Assembly: GCA_023433985.1 (NCBI GenBank)
Contig: JAEYTN010000135.1
Span: forward strand, 1 to 5,532
Direction: 5' to 3'
Length of the DNA stretch: 5,532 nt
DNA from: Pseudomonadota bacterium
Lineage (GTDB): Bacteria > Pseudomonadota > Alphaproteobacteria > Rhizobiales > Devosiaceae
The stretch's first letter is position 1; each line of letters starts with the position of its first letter. Below are positions 1-5,532 of this stretch, one piece after another. The notes beneath the pieces are model-generated. The model searched no databases. It had not been told where the DNA came from and was given only the letters and a program-made list of their open reading frames with translations. The position numbers were made by a program, and so were the translations under genes.

Positions 1-882
1 GGCCGAGGTCACGCCCTTGGCGATGGTGATGATGTCAGGGCGGATGTTGTAGGTGTGCGAGCCGAAGTACTGGCCGGTGCGGCCAAAGGCGGTCACCACT
101 TCGTCGGCAATGAGCAGGATGTCGTACTTGTTCAGCACCGCCTGGATGTCGTCCCAGTAGCCCTCGGGCGGCGGCACGATGCCGCCGGTGCCGAGCACCG
201 GCTCACCGATGAAGGCGGCGACGGTCTCGGGGCCTTCGGCGAGGATCAGCGCTTCGAGCTCGGCGGCGAGGCGGCGGGAGAACTCGCGCTCTGTCTCGCC
301 CGGGCGCCCCTCGCGCCAGTAGTGCGGGCAGCCCGTATGCAGCACGCGGTCGAGCGGCAGGTCGAAGGCGTTCTGGAACGACGGCAGGCCGGTGAGGCTG
401 CCGGTCATCAGGCCCGAACCGTGATAGCCGCGCTTGCGCGAGATGATCTTCTTCTTCTCGGGCCGGCCGAGGACGTTGTTGTAGTACCAGACCAGCTTGA
501 CGTTGGTCTCGTTGGCATCGGAGCCCGAGAGGCCGTAGTAGACCTTGCTCATGCCCATGCCGGCCTTGGTCACGATACGCTCGGAGAGCTTGGCGATCTG
601 CTCGTTCGAGTGCCCGACATACGCGTGGTAGTAGGCCAGCTTCTTGGCCTGCTCGTTGATGGCCTCGGCCACTTCCAGCCGGCCGTAGCCGATGTTGACG
701 CAGTAGAGACCGGCAAAGCCGTCGAGCGTGCGCACGCCGTCGCGATCCTCGACATAGACGCCCTTGCCGTCGGTCATGACGCGGTTGGCGATCTCGCCCC
801 GCGCGAACTGGCCGAGATGGGTCGAGGGGTGGAAGACATATTCCCGGTCGGTGGCCGAGATGTCGTTGATGCGTTGGTCCAT
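1..882 (-). CDS. Class III (omega) aminotransferase, PLP-dependent; C-terminus cut off by the window edge
   Basis: The frame is open from an ATG at 882 to base 1, giving the first 294 residues of an enzyme that is usually about 450-460 residues. It should move an amino group from a terminal amine or beta/gamma-amino acid to a keto acid such as pyruvate, in the cytoplasm. PLP-site residues visible: the phosphate-binding GSDA turn at 120-123, Tyr-His-Gly at 153-155 (ring stacking), Glu227 in GEP, Asp260 in IADEV (pairs with the pyridine nitrogen) and the Schiff-base Lys289 in IAKG. The segment around CPHYWREG (184-191) and the surrounding spacing resemble Vibrio fluvialis-type omega-transaminases. 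The substrate arginine of the C-terminal half is not in view, so the amine donor cannot be named. It starts 13 nt after the aldehyde dehydrogenase stop, with only a weak GCGAG ribosome site, so it is very likely co-transcribed. The pairing suggests the aminotransferase makes an aldehyde that the upstream enzyme oxidises. Confidence 0.92.
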   Translation of the reverse strand, partial: MDQRINDISATDREYVFHPSTHLGQFARGEIANRVMTDGKGVYVEDRDGVRTLDGFAGLYCVNIGYGRLEVAEAINEQAKKLAYYHAYVGHSNEQIAKLSERIVTKAGMGMSKVYYGLSGSDANETNVKLVWYYNNVLGRPEKKKIISRKRGYHGSGLMTGSLTGLPSFQNAFDLPLDRVLHTGCPHYWREGRPGETEREFSRRLAAELEALILAEGPETVAAFIGEPVLGTGGIVPPPEGYWDDIQAVLNKYDILLIADEVVTAFGRTGQYFGSHTYNIRPDIITIAKGVTSA

Positions 883-895
883 GGGATACTCGCTT

Positions 896-2389
896 TCACG
901 CCGGCCCGTAGGCGGCGCAGACATATTTGAGGTCGGTGAACTCGGAGATGGCGTGACGGCCGCCCTCGCGGCCGAGCCCGGATTCGCGGACGCCGCCGAA
1001 GGGGATGGGATGGCCGGTCATTTTCACGCAGTTGACCGCCAGCATGCCGACCTTGAGCGCTTCGCTCATGCGGCAGATGCGGGAATGGTCATTGGTGAAG
1101 AGGTAGCCTGAAAGACCGTAGTCCGAAGCATTGGCGGCCGCGATGACATCCGCCTCGGTATCGAAGGGGATGAGCGCGGCAACCGGGCCGAAGGTTTCCT
1201 CGGCGAAGATCGCCATGTCGGGCGTGACGTCGGCCAGCACCGCCGGCTCGACGAACAGGCCCTGGGCCGCGCCTCCTGCGAGCAGGCGCGCGCCCTTCGC
1301 CACTGCGTCCTCGACATGCTCGAGGCACTTGGCGACCGCCCTCTCGTGCATCAGCGGGCCGAGATCGGAAGTCGTATCGAAGCCGTTGCCGGTCTTCAGC
1401 GCCTTCACCCGCTCGGTGAACCGCTCGGCGAAGGCGTCGTAGATGCTGCGCTGCACGAAGATGCGGTTGGCCGCGAGGCAATCCTGACCGGTGGTCTGGA
1501 ACTTCGCGTCGATGGCGGCGGCCACCGCCTGGTCGACCGGCACGTCAGGGAAAACGATGAAGGGCGCATGCCCCCCGAGTTCCATCGACACGCGCTTCAT
1601 CGTACCGGCCGCGGCGGCCGCCAGCTTCTTGCCGACGCCGGTGGAGCCGGTGAAGCTGATCGCCCGCACCTTGGGGTTGTCGCAGAGTTCGCCGACGATT
1701 TCCGCGGCCGGCCCGGTAACGACGTTGAAGACGCCGGCCGGCAGACCCGCCATCTCGGCCAGCCGGGCCAGCGCCAGGCCAGAATACGGCGTCTCGGAGG
1801 CCGGGCGGACGACCACGGTGCATCCGGCGGCGAGCGCTGCGGCTGCCTTGCGGGTGATCATGGCCGAGGGGAAGTTCCAAGGTGTGATGCAGGCCACGAC
1901 GCCCACCGGCTCACGCCGCACCGTCATCTGCCGGTTCGGCAGGTGGCTCATCGGCATCTCGCCGTCGATGCGCTTGGCCTCCTCGGCGAACCACTCTACG
2001 AAGCTCGCCGCATAGTCGAGCTCGCCCAGCGCCTCGCGCAGGGGCTTGCCCTGCTCGAGCGTCATCAGCACCGCCAGGGCTTCGCGGTTGGCGACGATCA
2101 GGTCGTACCAGTTCCGGAGATGCATCGCCCGCTCCTGCGGGAGCAGCTTCGCCCATGACGGGAAGGCGGCATCGGCGGCATCGACCGCGGCCCGGGCTTC
2201 CGCCGCGCTCAGGGCCGGCACCGACCCGATGCGCTTACCGGTGGCCGGATCGGTGACGTCGAGGACGTCACCGCTCTTGGCCGAAACCCACTGCCCGCCG
2301 ACATAGGCCTTCTCGGAGAACAGCGGCTGGACGGCGTGGAAGCCGGCCGACGCATCGGCGATGCTGCGCAGGTCGAGTTGAACGGTCAT
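896..2389 (-). CDS. NAD(P)+-dependent aldehyde dehydrogenase, succinate-semialdehyde dehydrogenase (GabD)-like
   Basis: A full-length 497-residue aldehyde dehydrogenase that oxidises an aldehyde to its acid with NAD(P)+. Landmarks in order: ITPWNFP with oxyanion Asn172, MITRK (Arg180), the Rossmann motif FTGSTGVG (246-253), general base Glu270 in MELGG, nucleophile Cys304 in GQDC, Glu398 in EETFGP, and a GabD-like tail PFGGVRESGLGREGG (463-477). Best match by memory is the succinate-semialdehyde dehydrogenase family. Departures from it: the cofactor-contacting lysine of the usual KPA motif is Arg195; the carboxylate-binding arginine six residues before the cysteine is Gln298; the second loop cysteine (CVC) is absent (CLA). 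The true substrate may therefore be another semialdehyde. The ATG at 2389 is preceded by a strong GGAGAGG site and lies 12 nt after the ammonia-lyase stop. It sits between the lyase and the aminotransferase and probably oxidises the aminotransferase product. Confidence 0.93.
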   Translation of the reverse strand: MTVQLDLRSIADASAGFHAVQPLFSEKAYVGGQWVSAKSGDVLDVTDPATGKRIGSVPALSAAEARAAVDAADAAFPSWAKLLPQERAMHLRNWYDLIVANREALAVLMTLEQGKPLREALGELDYAASFVEWFAEEAKRIDGEMPMSHLPNRQMTVRREPVGVVACITPWNFPSAMITRKAAAALAAGCTVVVRPASETPYSGLALARLAEMAGLPAGVFNVVTGPAAEIVGELCDNPKVRAISFTGSTGVGKKLAAAAAGTMKRVSMELGGHAPFIVFPDVPVDQAVAAAIDAKFQTTGQDCLAANRIFVQRSIYDAFAERFTERVKALKTGNGFDTTSDLGPLMHERAVAKCLEHVEDAVAKGARLLAGGAAQGLFVEPAVLADVTPDMAIFAEETFGPVAALIPFDTEADVIAAANASDYGLSGYLFTNDHSRICRMSEALKVGMLAVNCVKMTGHPIPFGGVRESGLGREGGRHAISEFTDLKYVCAAYGPA

Positions 2390-2401
2390 CTCGCCTCTCC
2401 G

Positions 2402-3646
2402 TCAGCGGGTCCGGGAGGCGATCTGGGCCAGCGTGCGCTCCATCTCGTTGACCACGATCATCCAGCCCTCGTCGCTGCCCTGGCCAGGCTTGGTGAAGAT
2501 CATGGCGGCGCCGCAGGCGATACCCATCTGCGCGGTGATGCGTGTCGACTGGTCGGTCTCGTTGGACGAACCGCCGAGGCAGGCGCCGATATTGTTCTCG
2601 TTGCAGAACTTGAGCGCTTCGATCGTGTTGTTCACGCCGCCCATGTCGGGCGTCTTGATCTGCACGTTCTGGATCGCGCCGGCCGCCGAGAAGGCCTTGA
2701 TGTCATCGAGCGTGTTGGCCCACTCGTCGATCACGAGCCCGGCCTTGATGCCCAGCTTGTCCATTTCGGCGCGGGTGCGCGAGTAGAGATCGATCTGCTC
2801 GTCGCGGGTCGATCCGATGATCGGCGACTCGACCAGCAGATGGTAGGGCGCGATGATCTTTTCGAGGCGGCCGATGAACGCGGCAATCGTCTCGGGCTGC
2901 TTGTTGAAGGCCTCGCCCAGCGTGCCGTAGAGATCGATGTGGATCTGCGGGAAGTAGTCCGGATCCTTGACCTCTTCGATGCGCGCCTTGAGCTTCTCCA
3001 TGTACTCGACCAGGAGGCCGCCATCGTAGCCGATGTGGTGCTCCACCGACAGGAACGGGGTGTGAGGGAAGACGTCGGCGCGCTTCACGATCATGCGGTC
3101 ATGCGTCGCCCAGTCGTAGCGCTGCGCCCCGGCCAGCACCGGGATGCGCTTGGTCATCGGCGTCGTGCCGTATTCGCGCGAGATGACCTCGGCGAGGGTG
3201 ACCTTGTTGGCCTTGGCCGCGGCATCGAGCAGCGCCTGCGTCACGCCGTAGCGGATGGCGGTGTGGAGGCGCTTGCCGTCCACCACCAGCTTGTCGACCT
3301 GCTCGGCCAGTGCCTTGAAGGTCGTGACATCCTGCCCGACCAGCAGCTCTGCGACCGCGCCGTTGATGATCGGCAGCGCGGAATCGGGGTCGAACATCGG
3401 GTCGCGGCCGGCGAGGCCGACGAGGATCACCTCGGCGCAATCGCCGAAGGCGATCGAGTCGTCCTCGAGGATGAGCATGACCGAAACCGTCTTGCCCGGC
3501 TGGATGATGCGCTTGAAGCCAGGGGTCTTCGGCTCGCCGTCGAAGAGCAGCAGGCCGTTGGGCTTGGCACCGGCTTTAATCGCCGCCAGGTCCTTGTAAA
3601 GGAACCCATTTACGCCGACGGACGTGATTAGCTTCTTGATCTTCAC
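2402..3646 (-). CDS. Methylaspartate ammonia-lyase family protein (enolase superfamily), substrate uncertain
   Basis: A 414-residue enolase-superfamily lyase, nearly the same length as the 413-residue Clostridium tetanomorphum enzyme (EC 4.3.1.2), which reversibly removes ammonia from L-threo-3-methylaspartate to give mesaconate. Conserved here: Mg2+ ligands Asp238, Glu273 and Asp307; catalytic base Lys331 in VQIKTPD; the opposing His195; Gln329; and the family stretches RLHTAIRYG (126-134), HIDLYGT (236-242) and GGVNN (336-340). The numbering matches the clostridial enzyme to within one residue throughout. Substrate-pocket positions differ: Ile74, Cys356, Ser360, Ser361 and Phe384 replace Gln73, Tyr356, Thr360, Cys361 and Leu384 (comparison from memory). 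The start is a GTG with GGGGA six bases upstream; homology begins exactly there (VKIKK). The open frame continues upstream to 4903, but that part is antisense to the dehydrogenase and is not coding. It is the first gene of the minus-strand operon. Family membership is near certain; the substrate is not. Confidence 0.93.
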   Translation of the reverse strand: MKIKKLITSVGVNGFLYKDLAAIKAGAKPNGLLLFDGEPKTPGFKRIIQPGKTVSVMLILEDDSIAFGDCAEVILVGLAGRDPMFDPDSALPIINGAVAELLVGQDVTTFKALAEQVDKLVVDGKRLHTAIRYGVTQALLDAAAKANKVTLAEVISREYGTTPMTKRIPVLAGAQRYDWATHDRMIVKRADVFPHTPFLSVEHHIGYDGGLLVEYMEKLKARIEEVKDPDYFPQIHIDLYGTLGEAFNKQPETIAAFIGRLEKIIAPYHLLVESPIIGSTRDEQIDLYSRTRAEMDKLGIKAGLVIDEWANTLDDIKAFSAAGAIQNVQIKTPDMGGVNNTIEALKFCNENNIGACLGGSSNETDQSTRITAQMGIACGAAMIFTKPGQGSDEGWMIVVNEMERTLAQIASRTR

Positions 3647-3652
3647 TTTGGA

Positions 3653-3657
3653 TCCCC
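3653..3657 (-). promoter_or_regulatory. Ribosome binding site that sets the GTG start of the ammonia-lyase
   Basis: On the minus strand GGGGA lies six bases before the GTG at 3646. There is no ATG nearby in frame, and the protein's family similarity starts at this codon, so this site decides the start against the much longer upstream reading frame. Confidence 0.6.
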
Positions 3658-3720
3658 ACCGGATGATTTGATGGCTCAAGCCTAGGCGATGGGTTACGGC
3701 GGGTTCTGCTTTTTCGCCGT

Positions 3721-3732
3721 TTGCGCACGCAA
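3721..3732. repeat. Inverted repeat TTGCG-CA-CGCAA, possible operator half-sites
   Basis: Five-base arms TTGCG and CGCAA separated by CA form a 12-bp dyad in the divergent control region. Dyads of this size and TTGC/GCAA composition are common as binding sites of dimeric LacI-, GntR- or MarR-type repressors. No cognate regulator is visible, so the role is inferred from position and symmetry alone. Confidence 0.35.
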
Positions 3733-3738
3733 CATCCG

Positions 3739-3754
3739 GGGCGCCCGGGCGCCC
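3739..3754. repeat. 16-bp perfect palindrome GGGCGCCCGGGCGCCC at the midpoint of the divergent region
   Basis: Every base of this 16-mer pairs with its mirror; the centre lies between 3746 and 3747, about 4 bases from the midpoint between the two start codons. It is flanked by AT-richer sequence, so it stands out from its surroundings. It could be a shared operator, or a GC hairpin in a transcript leader. It is also internally repetitive (GGGCGCCC twice in tandem), and a GC-rich genome makes such runs more likely by chance. Confidence 0.5.
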
Positions 3755-3826
3755 ATTTTCGCACGATTGTAACGGGGCGTTCTGGCACGCTTCGCTCCAA
3801 TTGGCCTCCGCGCCCCAGTTGCGAGA

Positions 3827-3831
3827 ACGAG
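3827..3831 (+). promoter_or_regulatory. Weak ribosome binding site favouring the ATG at 3839
   Basis: ACGAG lies seven bases before the ATG at 3839 but only one base before an in-frame TTG at 3833. The spacing favours the ATG as the dehydrogenase start. Confidence 0.4.
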
Positions 3832-3838
3832 TTTGCCC

Positions 3839-4805
3839 ATGCCCAGCCCGCACGGCCTCGCCGTCGCCATCGACTCCGGCTACGACGACCACTCCATCGA
3901 GGCGGGCATCCTGGCGTCGGCGGGCCTCGAAGTGATCGAGCGCCCCTGCAATGGCAACGTCGAGGCCGTACGCCTGGCGGTGCGCGATGCCGACGCCGTG
4001 TTCGTCCGCGAAAGCCCTATCGACCGCGCGGCGATCGACGGGATGGAACGGTGCCGGGCCATCGTCCGCTACGGCGTGGGCGTCGACAATATCGACATCG
4101 CCGCTGCCGCCGAGCGCCGCATCCATGTCGCGAACGTCCCCGACTACGGCGTGGAAGAGGTCAGCGACCAGGCGATCGCCCTGATGTTCGCCGTCGTCCG
4201 CCGCATCGCCTCGCGCGACCGGGATGTGCGGGCGGGACGCTGGAACGTCGCGCGCCAGGAGCCGATGTACCGGCTGGCGGGGAGAACCCTCGGCGTCATC
4301 GGCTACGGCCGGGTCGGCGCCGCCTTCCTGCGCAAGACGTCCGCGCTCGGTTTCATGCGCACGCTTGTCTACGACCCGGCTGCCTCCGCCCTGCCCGACC
4401 ATGCCGAAGCGGCCGATCTCGACACCATCTTCACGCAGGCCGACATCGTCTCGCTGCACCTGCCGCTGCTGCCGACGACCGCCAGGCTCGTCTCTGCCGA
4501 GCGGCTGGCCGCGATGAAGCCCGGGGCGATCATCGTCAACACGTCGCGTGGCGGCCTTATCGACGAGGCAGCGCTCGCCGCGGCCCTGGTCGAGGGTCGC
4601 CTGGGGGGCGCCGGCCTCGACGTCTACGCCGTCGAGCCGCCCGCCGACAGCCCGCCTGCTGACGCTCCGCAACGCCGTGCTGACCGACCATACGGGCTGG
4701 TACTCCGAAGAGAGCGTCGCCGAACTCCAGACCAAGGCGGCGCAGGAAATCGCCCGCGTCTTCGCCGGCGAAGCGCCCAGGCACTGGGTCAATCGCTGGA
4801 CCTGA
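3839..4805 (+). CDS. D-2-hydroxyacid dehydrogenase, CtBP-like / phosphoglycerate dehydrogenase family, with a frameshift near 4655
   Basis: An NAD-dependent D-isomer-specific 2-hydroxyacid dehydrogenase that would interconvert a D-2-hydroxy acid and its 2-oxo acid. Visible residues (numbered from the ATG at 3839): substrate loop RYGVGVDNID (77-86), nucleotide-binding GYGRVG (155-160), cofactor-ribose Asp179, catalytic Arg237 in TSRGG, Asp261 in GLDV, and catalytic Glu266. The frame then fails: after ADSP the expected LLTLRNAVLTDHTGWYSEES continues one base over and runs to TGA at 4803-4805. Removing one C at 4655/4656 restores a 321-residue protein with catalytic His284 and a normal CtBP-like C-terminus. 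Without correction, translation would replace the tail with unrelated arginine-rich sequence ending at 4831 and lose the catalytic histidine. A sequencing error or a real recent mutation are both possible; the intact downstream frame says any damage is recent. The substrate is unknown, and there is no reason to call it SerA. It is followed after 30 nt by the RraA-family gene. Confidence 0.85.
4652..4660 (+). other. Apparent one-base insertion (frameshift site) in the dehydrogenase
   Basis: The reading frame changes between Pro272 (codon 4652-4654) and the Leu codon CTG at 4656-4658. Dropping one of the two Cs at 4655-4656 joins EPPADSP to LLTLRN, the usual family sequence here. No slippery heptamer or stop codon of the kind used for programmed shifting is present at the site. 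Confidence 0.75.
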
Positions 4806-4823
4806 ACCCTTCCGATCTCAAAC

Positions 4824-4828
4824 GAGGA
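4824..4828 (+). promoter_or_regulatory. Ribosome binding site of the RraA-family gene
   Basis: GAGGA sits seven bases before the ATG at 4836, an ideal spacing. The uncorrected dehydrogenase frame would end at 4831, inside this initiation region, whereas the corrected frame ends at 4805 and leaves it free. Confidence 0.65.
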
Positions 4829-4835
4829 TAGAACA

Positions 4836-5483
4836 ATGGACAAGGACCTTGTCGAAGGTTTCCGTCGCGTCGCGACTGCGTCGGTCGCCGACGCCGTGGA
4901 CAAAATCTGCGGCGTGCGCGGCTATCTCGACAGCGCCATCGCCCCCCGCATCAGCGACCGCAAGATCGCCGGCCCGGCGGTGACGGTGCTCGAGGAAGCC
5001 TGCGAGGAGTTCCTGCCGCCCACCCACGCCCTCGAACTGATCGACGCGGCCGAGCCCGGCAGCGTGGTGGTGATCGCGACGGGCGCCAACGCCGACGTGG
5101 CCGTCTGGGGTGGCCTGATGACGGCCGGCGCCGTGGCCAACCGGCTCGAAGCGGCCGTCCTCGATGGCGCGGTGCGCGACATCACCGAGATCAAGCGCGA
5201 CTTCGGCTTCCCTGTATTCTCGCGCGCCGCCTCGCCCGGCACCACCCTGGGACGCTGCAAGACCGTGGCTTCCATGGTTCCCGTGACCCTCGGCGACGTC
5301 GTGGTCAATCCCGGCGACATGGTCGTCGGCGATCCCGACGGCGTGGTGATCGTCCCGCGCGACAAGGCCGTGGAAGTCCTCGCCATGGCGCAGGAGATCG
5401 ACCAGCGCGAAGCCGAGCAGGCCCGACTGATCATCGCCTCGGGCTCGCTCAAGGAAGGTCTCGCCAAGTACGGTCGCATCTAG
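4836..5483 (+). CDS. RraA / HMG-CHA aldolase family protein (probable class II pyruvate aldolase or oxo-acid decarboxylase)
   Basis: A complete 215-residue protein of the RraA-like fold, a family that includes 4-hydroxy-4-methyl-2-oxoglutarate / 4-carboxy-4-hydroxy-2-oxoadipate aldolases and the RNase E inhibitor RraA; many members are mislabelled as demethylmenaquinone methyltransferase. Family signs: SVADAVDK (16-23), the glycine loop WGGLMTAGA (91-99), DGAVRD (110-115) and a closing PGDMVVGDPDGVVIVP (159-174). Gly93, Arg114, Asp115 and Glu118 fit the G-X20-R-D-X2-E/D pattern associated with divalent-metal aldolase activity, as opposed to RraA proteins acting on RNase E. Such enzymes cleave 4-hydroxy-2-oxo acids to pyruvate and often also decarboxylate oxaloacetate. 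Co-transcription with a 2-hydroxyacid dehydrogenase fits an enzyme acting on the 2-oxo acid it makes. The ATG is supported by a good GAGGA site. The exact substrate cannot be read from sequence. Confidence 0.88.
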   Translation: MDKDLVEGFRRVATASVADAVDKICGVRGYLDSAIAPRISDRKIAGPAVTVLEEACEEFLPPTHALELIDAAEPGSVVVIATGANADVAVWGGLMTAGAVANRLEAAVLDGAVRDITEIKRDFGFPVFSRAASPGTTLGRCKTVASMVPVTLGDVVVNPGDMVVGDPDGVVIVPRDKAVEVLAMAQEIDQREAEQARLIIASGSLKEGLAKYGRI

Positions 5484-5532
5484 GACCGGCATCCGCCTGA
5501 CATCCCCGCTACCCCTCGACCCGCGCTCACCC
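5484..5532. other. Short non-coding tail after the RraA-family gene
   Basis: These 49 nt hold no start codon with a ribosome site, no hairpin followed by a T run and no repeat that I can see. The operon may continue past the window edge. Confidence 0.4.

Larger units (their letters stand above)
3647..3838. promoter_or_regulatory. Divergent intergenic control region
   Basis: These 192 nt separate the start codons of two oppositely oriented operons, so promoters for both should lie here. The stretch is less GC-rich near 3700-3725 and 3755-3775. It contains a 12-bp inverted repeat at 3721-3732 and a 16-bp palindrome at 3739-3754, close to its midpoint. I see no convincing paired -35/-10 elements on either strand; a lone TACAAT on the minus strand (3771-3766) is the best -10-like hexamer. 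The layout is what one expects if a single regulator controls both operons, but no regulator gene is present in the window. Confidence 0.55.

Noticed and set aside
55..930. 291-residue plus-strand open frame opposite the aminotransferase
   Set aside because: It mirrors the aminotransferase coding strand, has no ribosome site and reads as the low-complexity Ala/Val/Asp/Gly sequence typical of antisense frames in GC-rich DNA.
2336..3631. 431-residue plus-strand open frame opposite the ammonia-lyase
   Set aside because: Antisense to a gene with a complete set of catalytic residues; its sequence is the leucine/aspartate/arginine-rich shadow expected from codon bias.
3696..3720. Stem ACGGCG / CGCCGT with a 13-nt loop, as an attenuator or riboswitch piece
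   Set aside because: Six pairs with a long loop are expected by chance in GC-rich DNA, and neither strand has a T run after it in the right place for a terminator.
3766..3771. Minus-strand TACAAT as a sigma-70 -10 box for the lyase operon
   Set aside because: No acceptable -35 hexamer lies 16-18 bases upstream (candidates read GAAGCG or CGAAGC), so it is mentioned only as a weak possibility.
4652..4660. Programmed ribosomal frameshift in the dehydrogenase
   Set aside because: There is no slippery heptamer, no in-frame stop at the shift point and no plausible tRNA re-pairing for skipping the extra C; an indel or sequencing error is simpler.
3839..4805. Naming the dehydrogenase as phosphoglycerate dehydrogenase (serA)
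   Set aside because: It is short, lacks ACT/regulatory domains, has the CtBP-like TGWYSEES tail and sits in a catabolic cluster, so only the broad family can be supported.
3647..4903. Long upstream extension of the ammonia-lyase frame on the minus strand (total 833 residues), looking like a fusion protein
   Set aside because: The extension is antisense to the well-supported dehydrogenase, has no domain I recognise, and family similarity starts exactly at the GTG at 3646 with a ribosome site. It is a GC-rich shadow frame.

Overview
This 5.5 kb window is GC-rich, densely coded bacterial DNA. The base composition, short intergenic gaps and protein styles suggest a proteobacterium, most likely an alphaproteobacterium of the Rhizobiales or Rhodospirillales type. 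That assignment is an inference and no phylogeny was run. There are no RNA genes, insertion sequences, CRISPR arrays or phage genes. The content is a catabolic gene cluster split into two divergent operons around a 192-nt control region.

Minus-strand operon, transcribed from about 3646 down to 1 and beyond: a methylaspartate ammonia-lyase family enzyme (GTG start at 3646, stop at 2402), then a succinate-semialdehyde-dehydrogenase-like aldehyde dehydrogenase (2389-896), then a class III omega-aminotransferase (882 to the window edge, C-terminus missing). The two gaps are 12 and 13 nt, which indicates one transcript. Plus-strand operon: a CtBP-like D-2-hydroxyacid dehydrogenase (3839-4805, interrupted by a one-base frameshift near 4655), then an RraA/HMG-aldolase family protein (4836-5483) 30 nt later. 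The shared region (3647-3838) holds a 16-bp perfect palindrome almost at its midpoint and a second, operator-like inverted repeat.

The five enzymes fit a route for breaking down an amino- or carboxyl-bearing small molecule: C-N elimination from a 3-substituted aspartate, transamination of an omega-amine, oxidation of the resulting semialdehyde, oxidation of a 2-hydroxy acid, and retro-aldol cleavage or decarboxylation of a 2-oxo acid. The most interesting point is that the ammonia-lyase keeps every catalytic and metal-binding residue but has changed nearly all the substrate-pocket residues known from the Clostridium tetanomorphum enzyme. The aldehyde dehydrogenase likewise has lost one of the two arginines that hold the succinate-semialdehyde carboxylate. 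Standard annotation ('methylaspartate ammonia-lyase', 'succinate-semialdehyde dehydrogenase') may therefore name the wrong substrates, and the cluster could encode an uncharacterised pathway. No glutamate mutase, transporter or regulator is visible here; they could lie outside the window.
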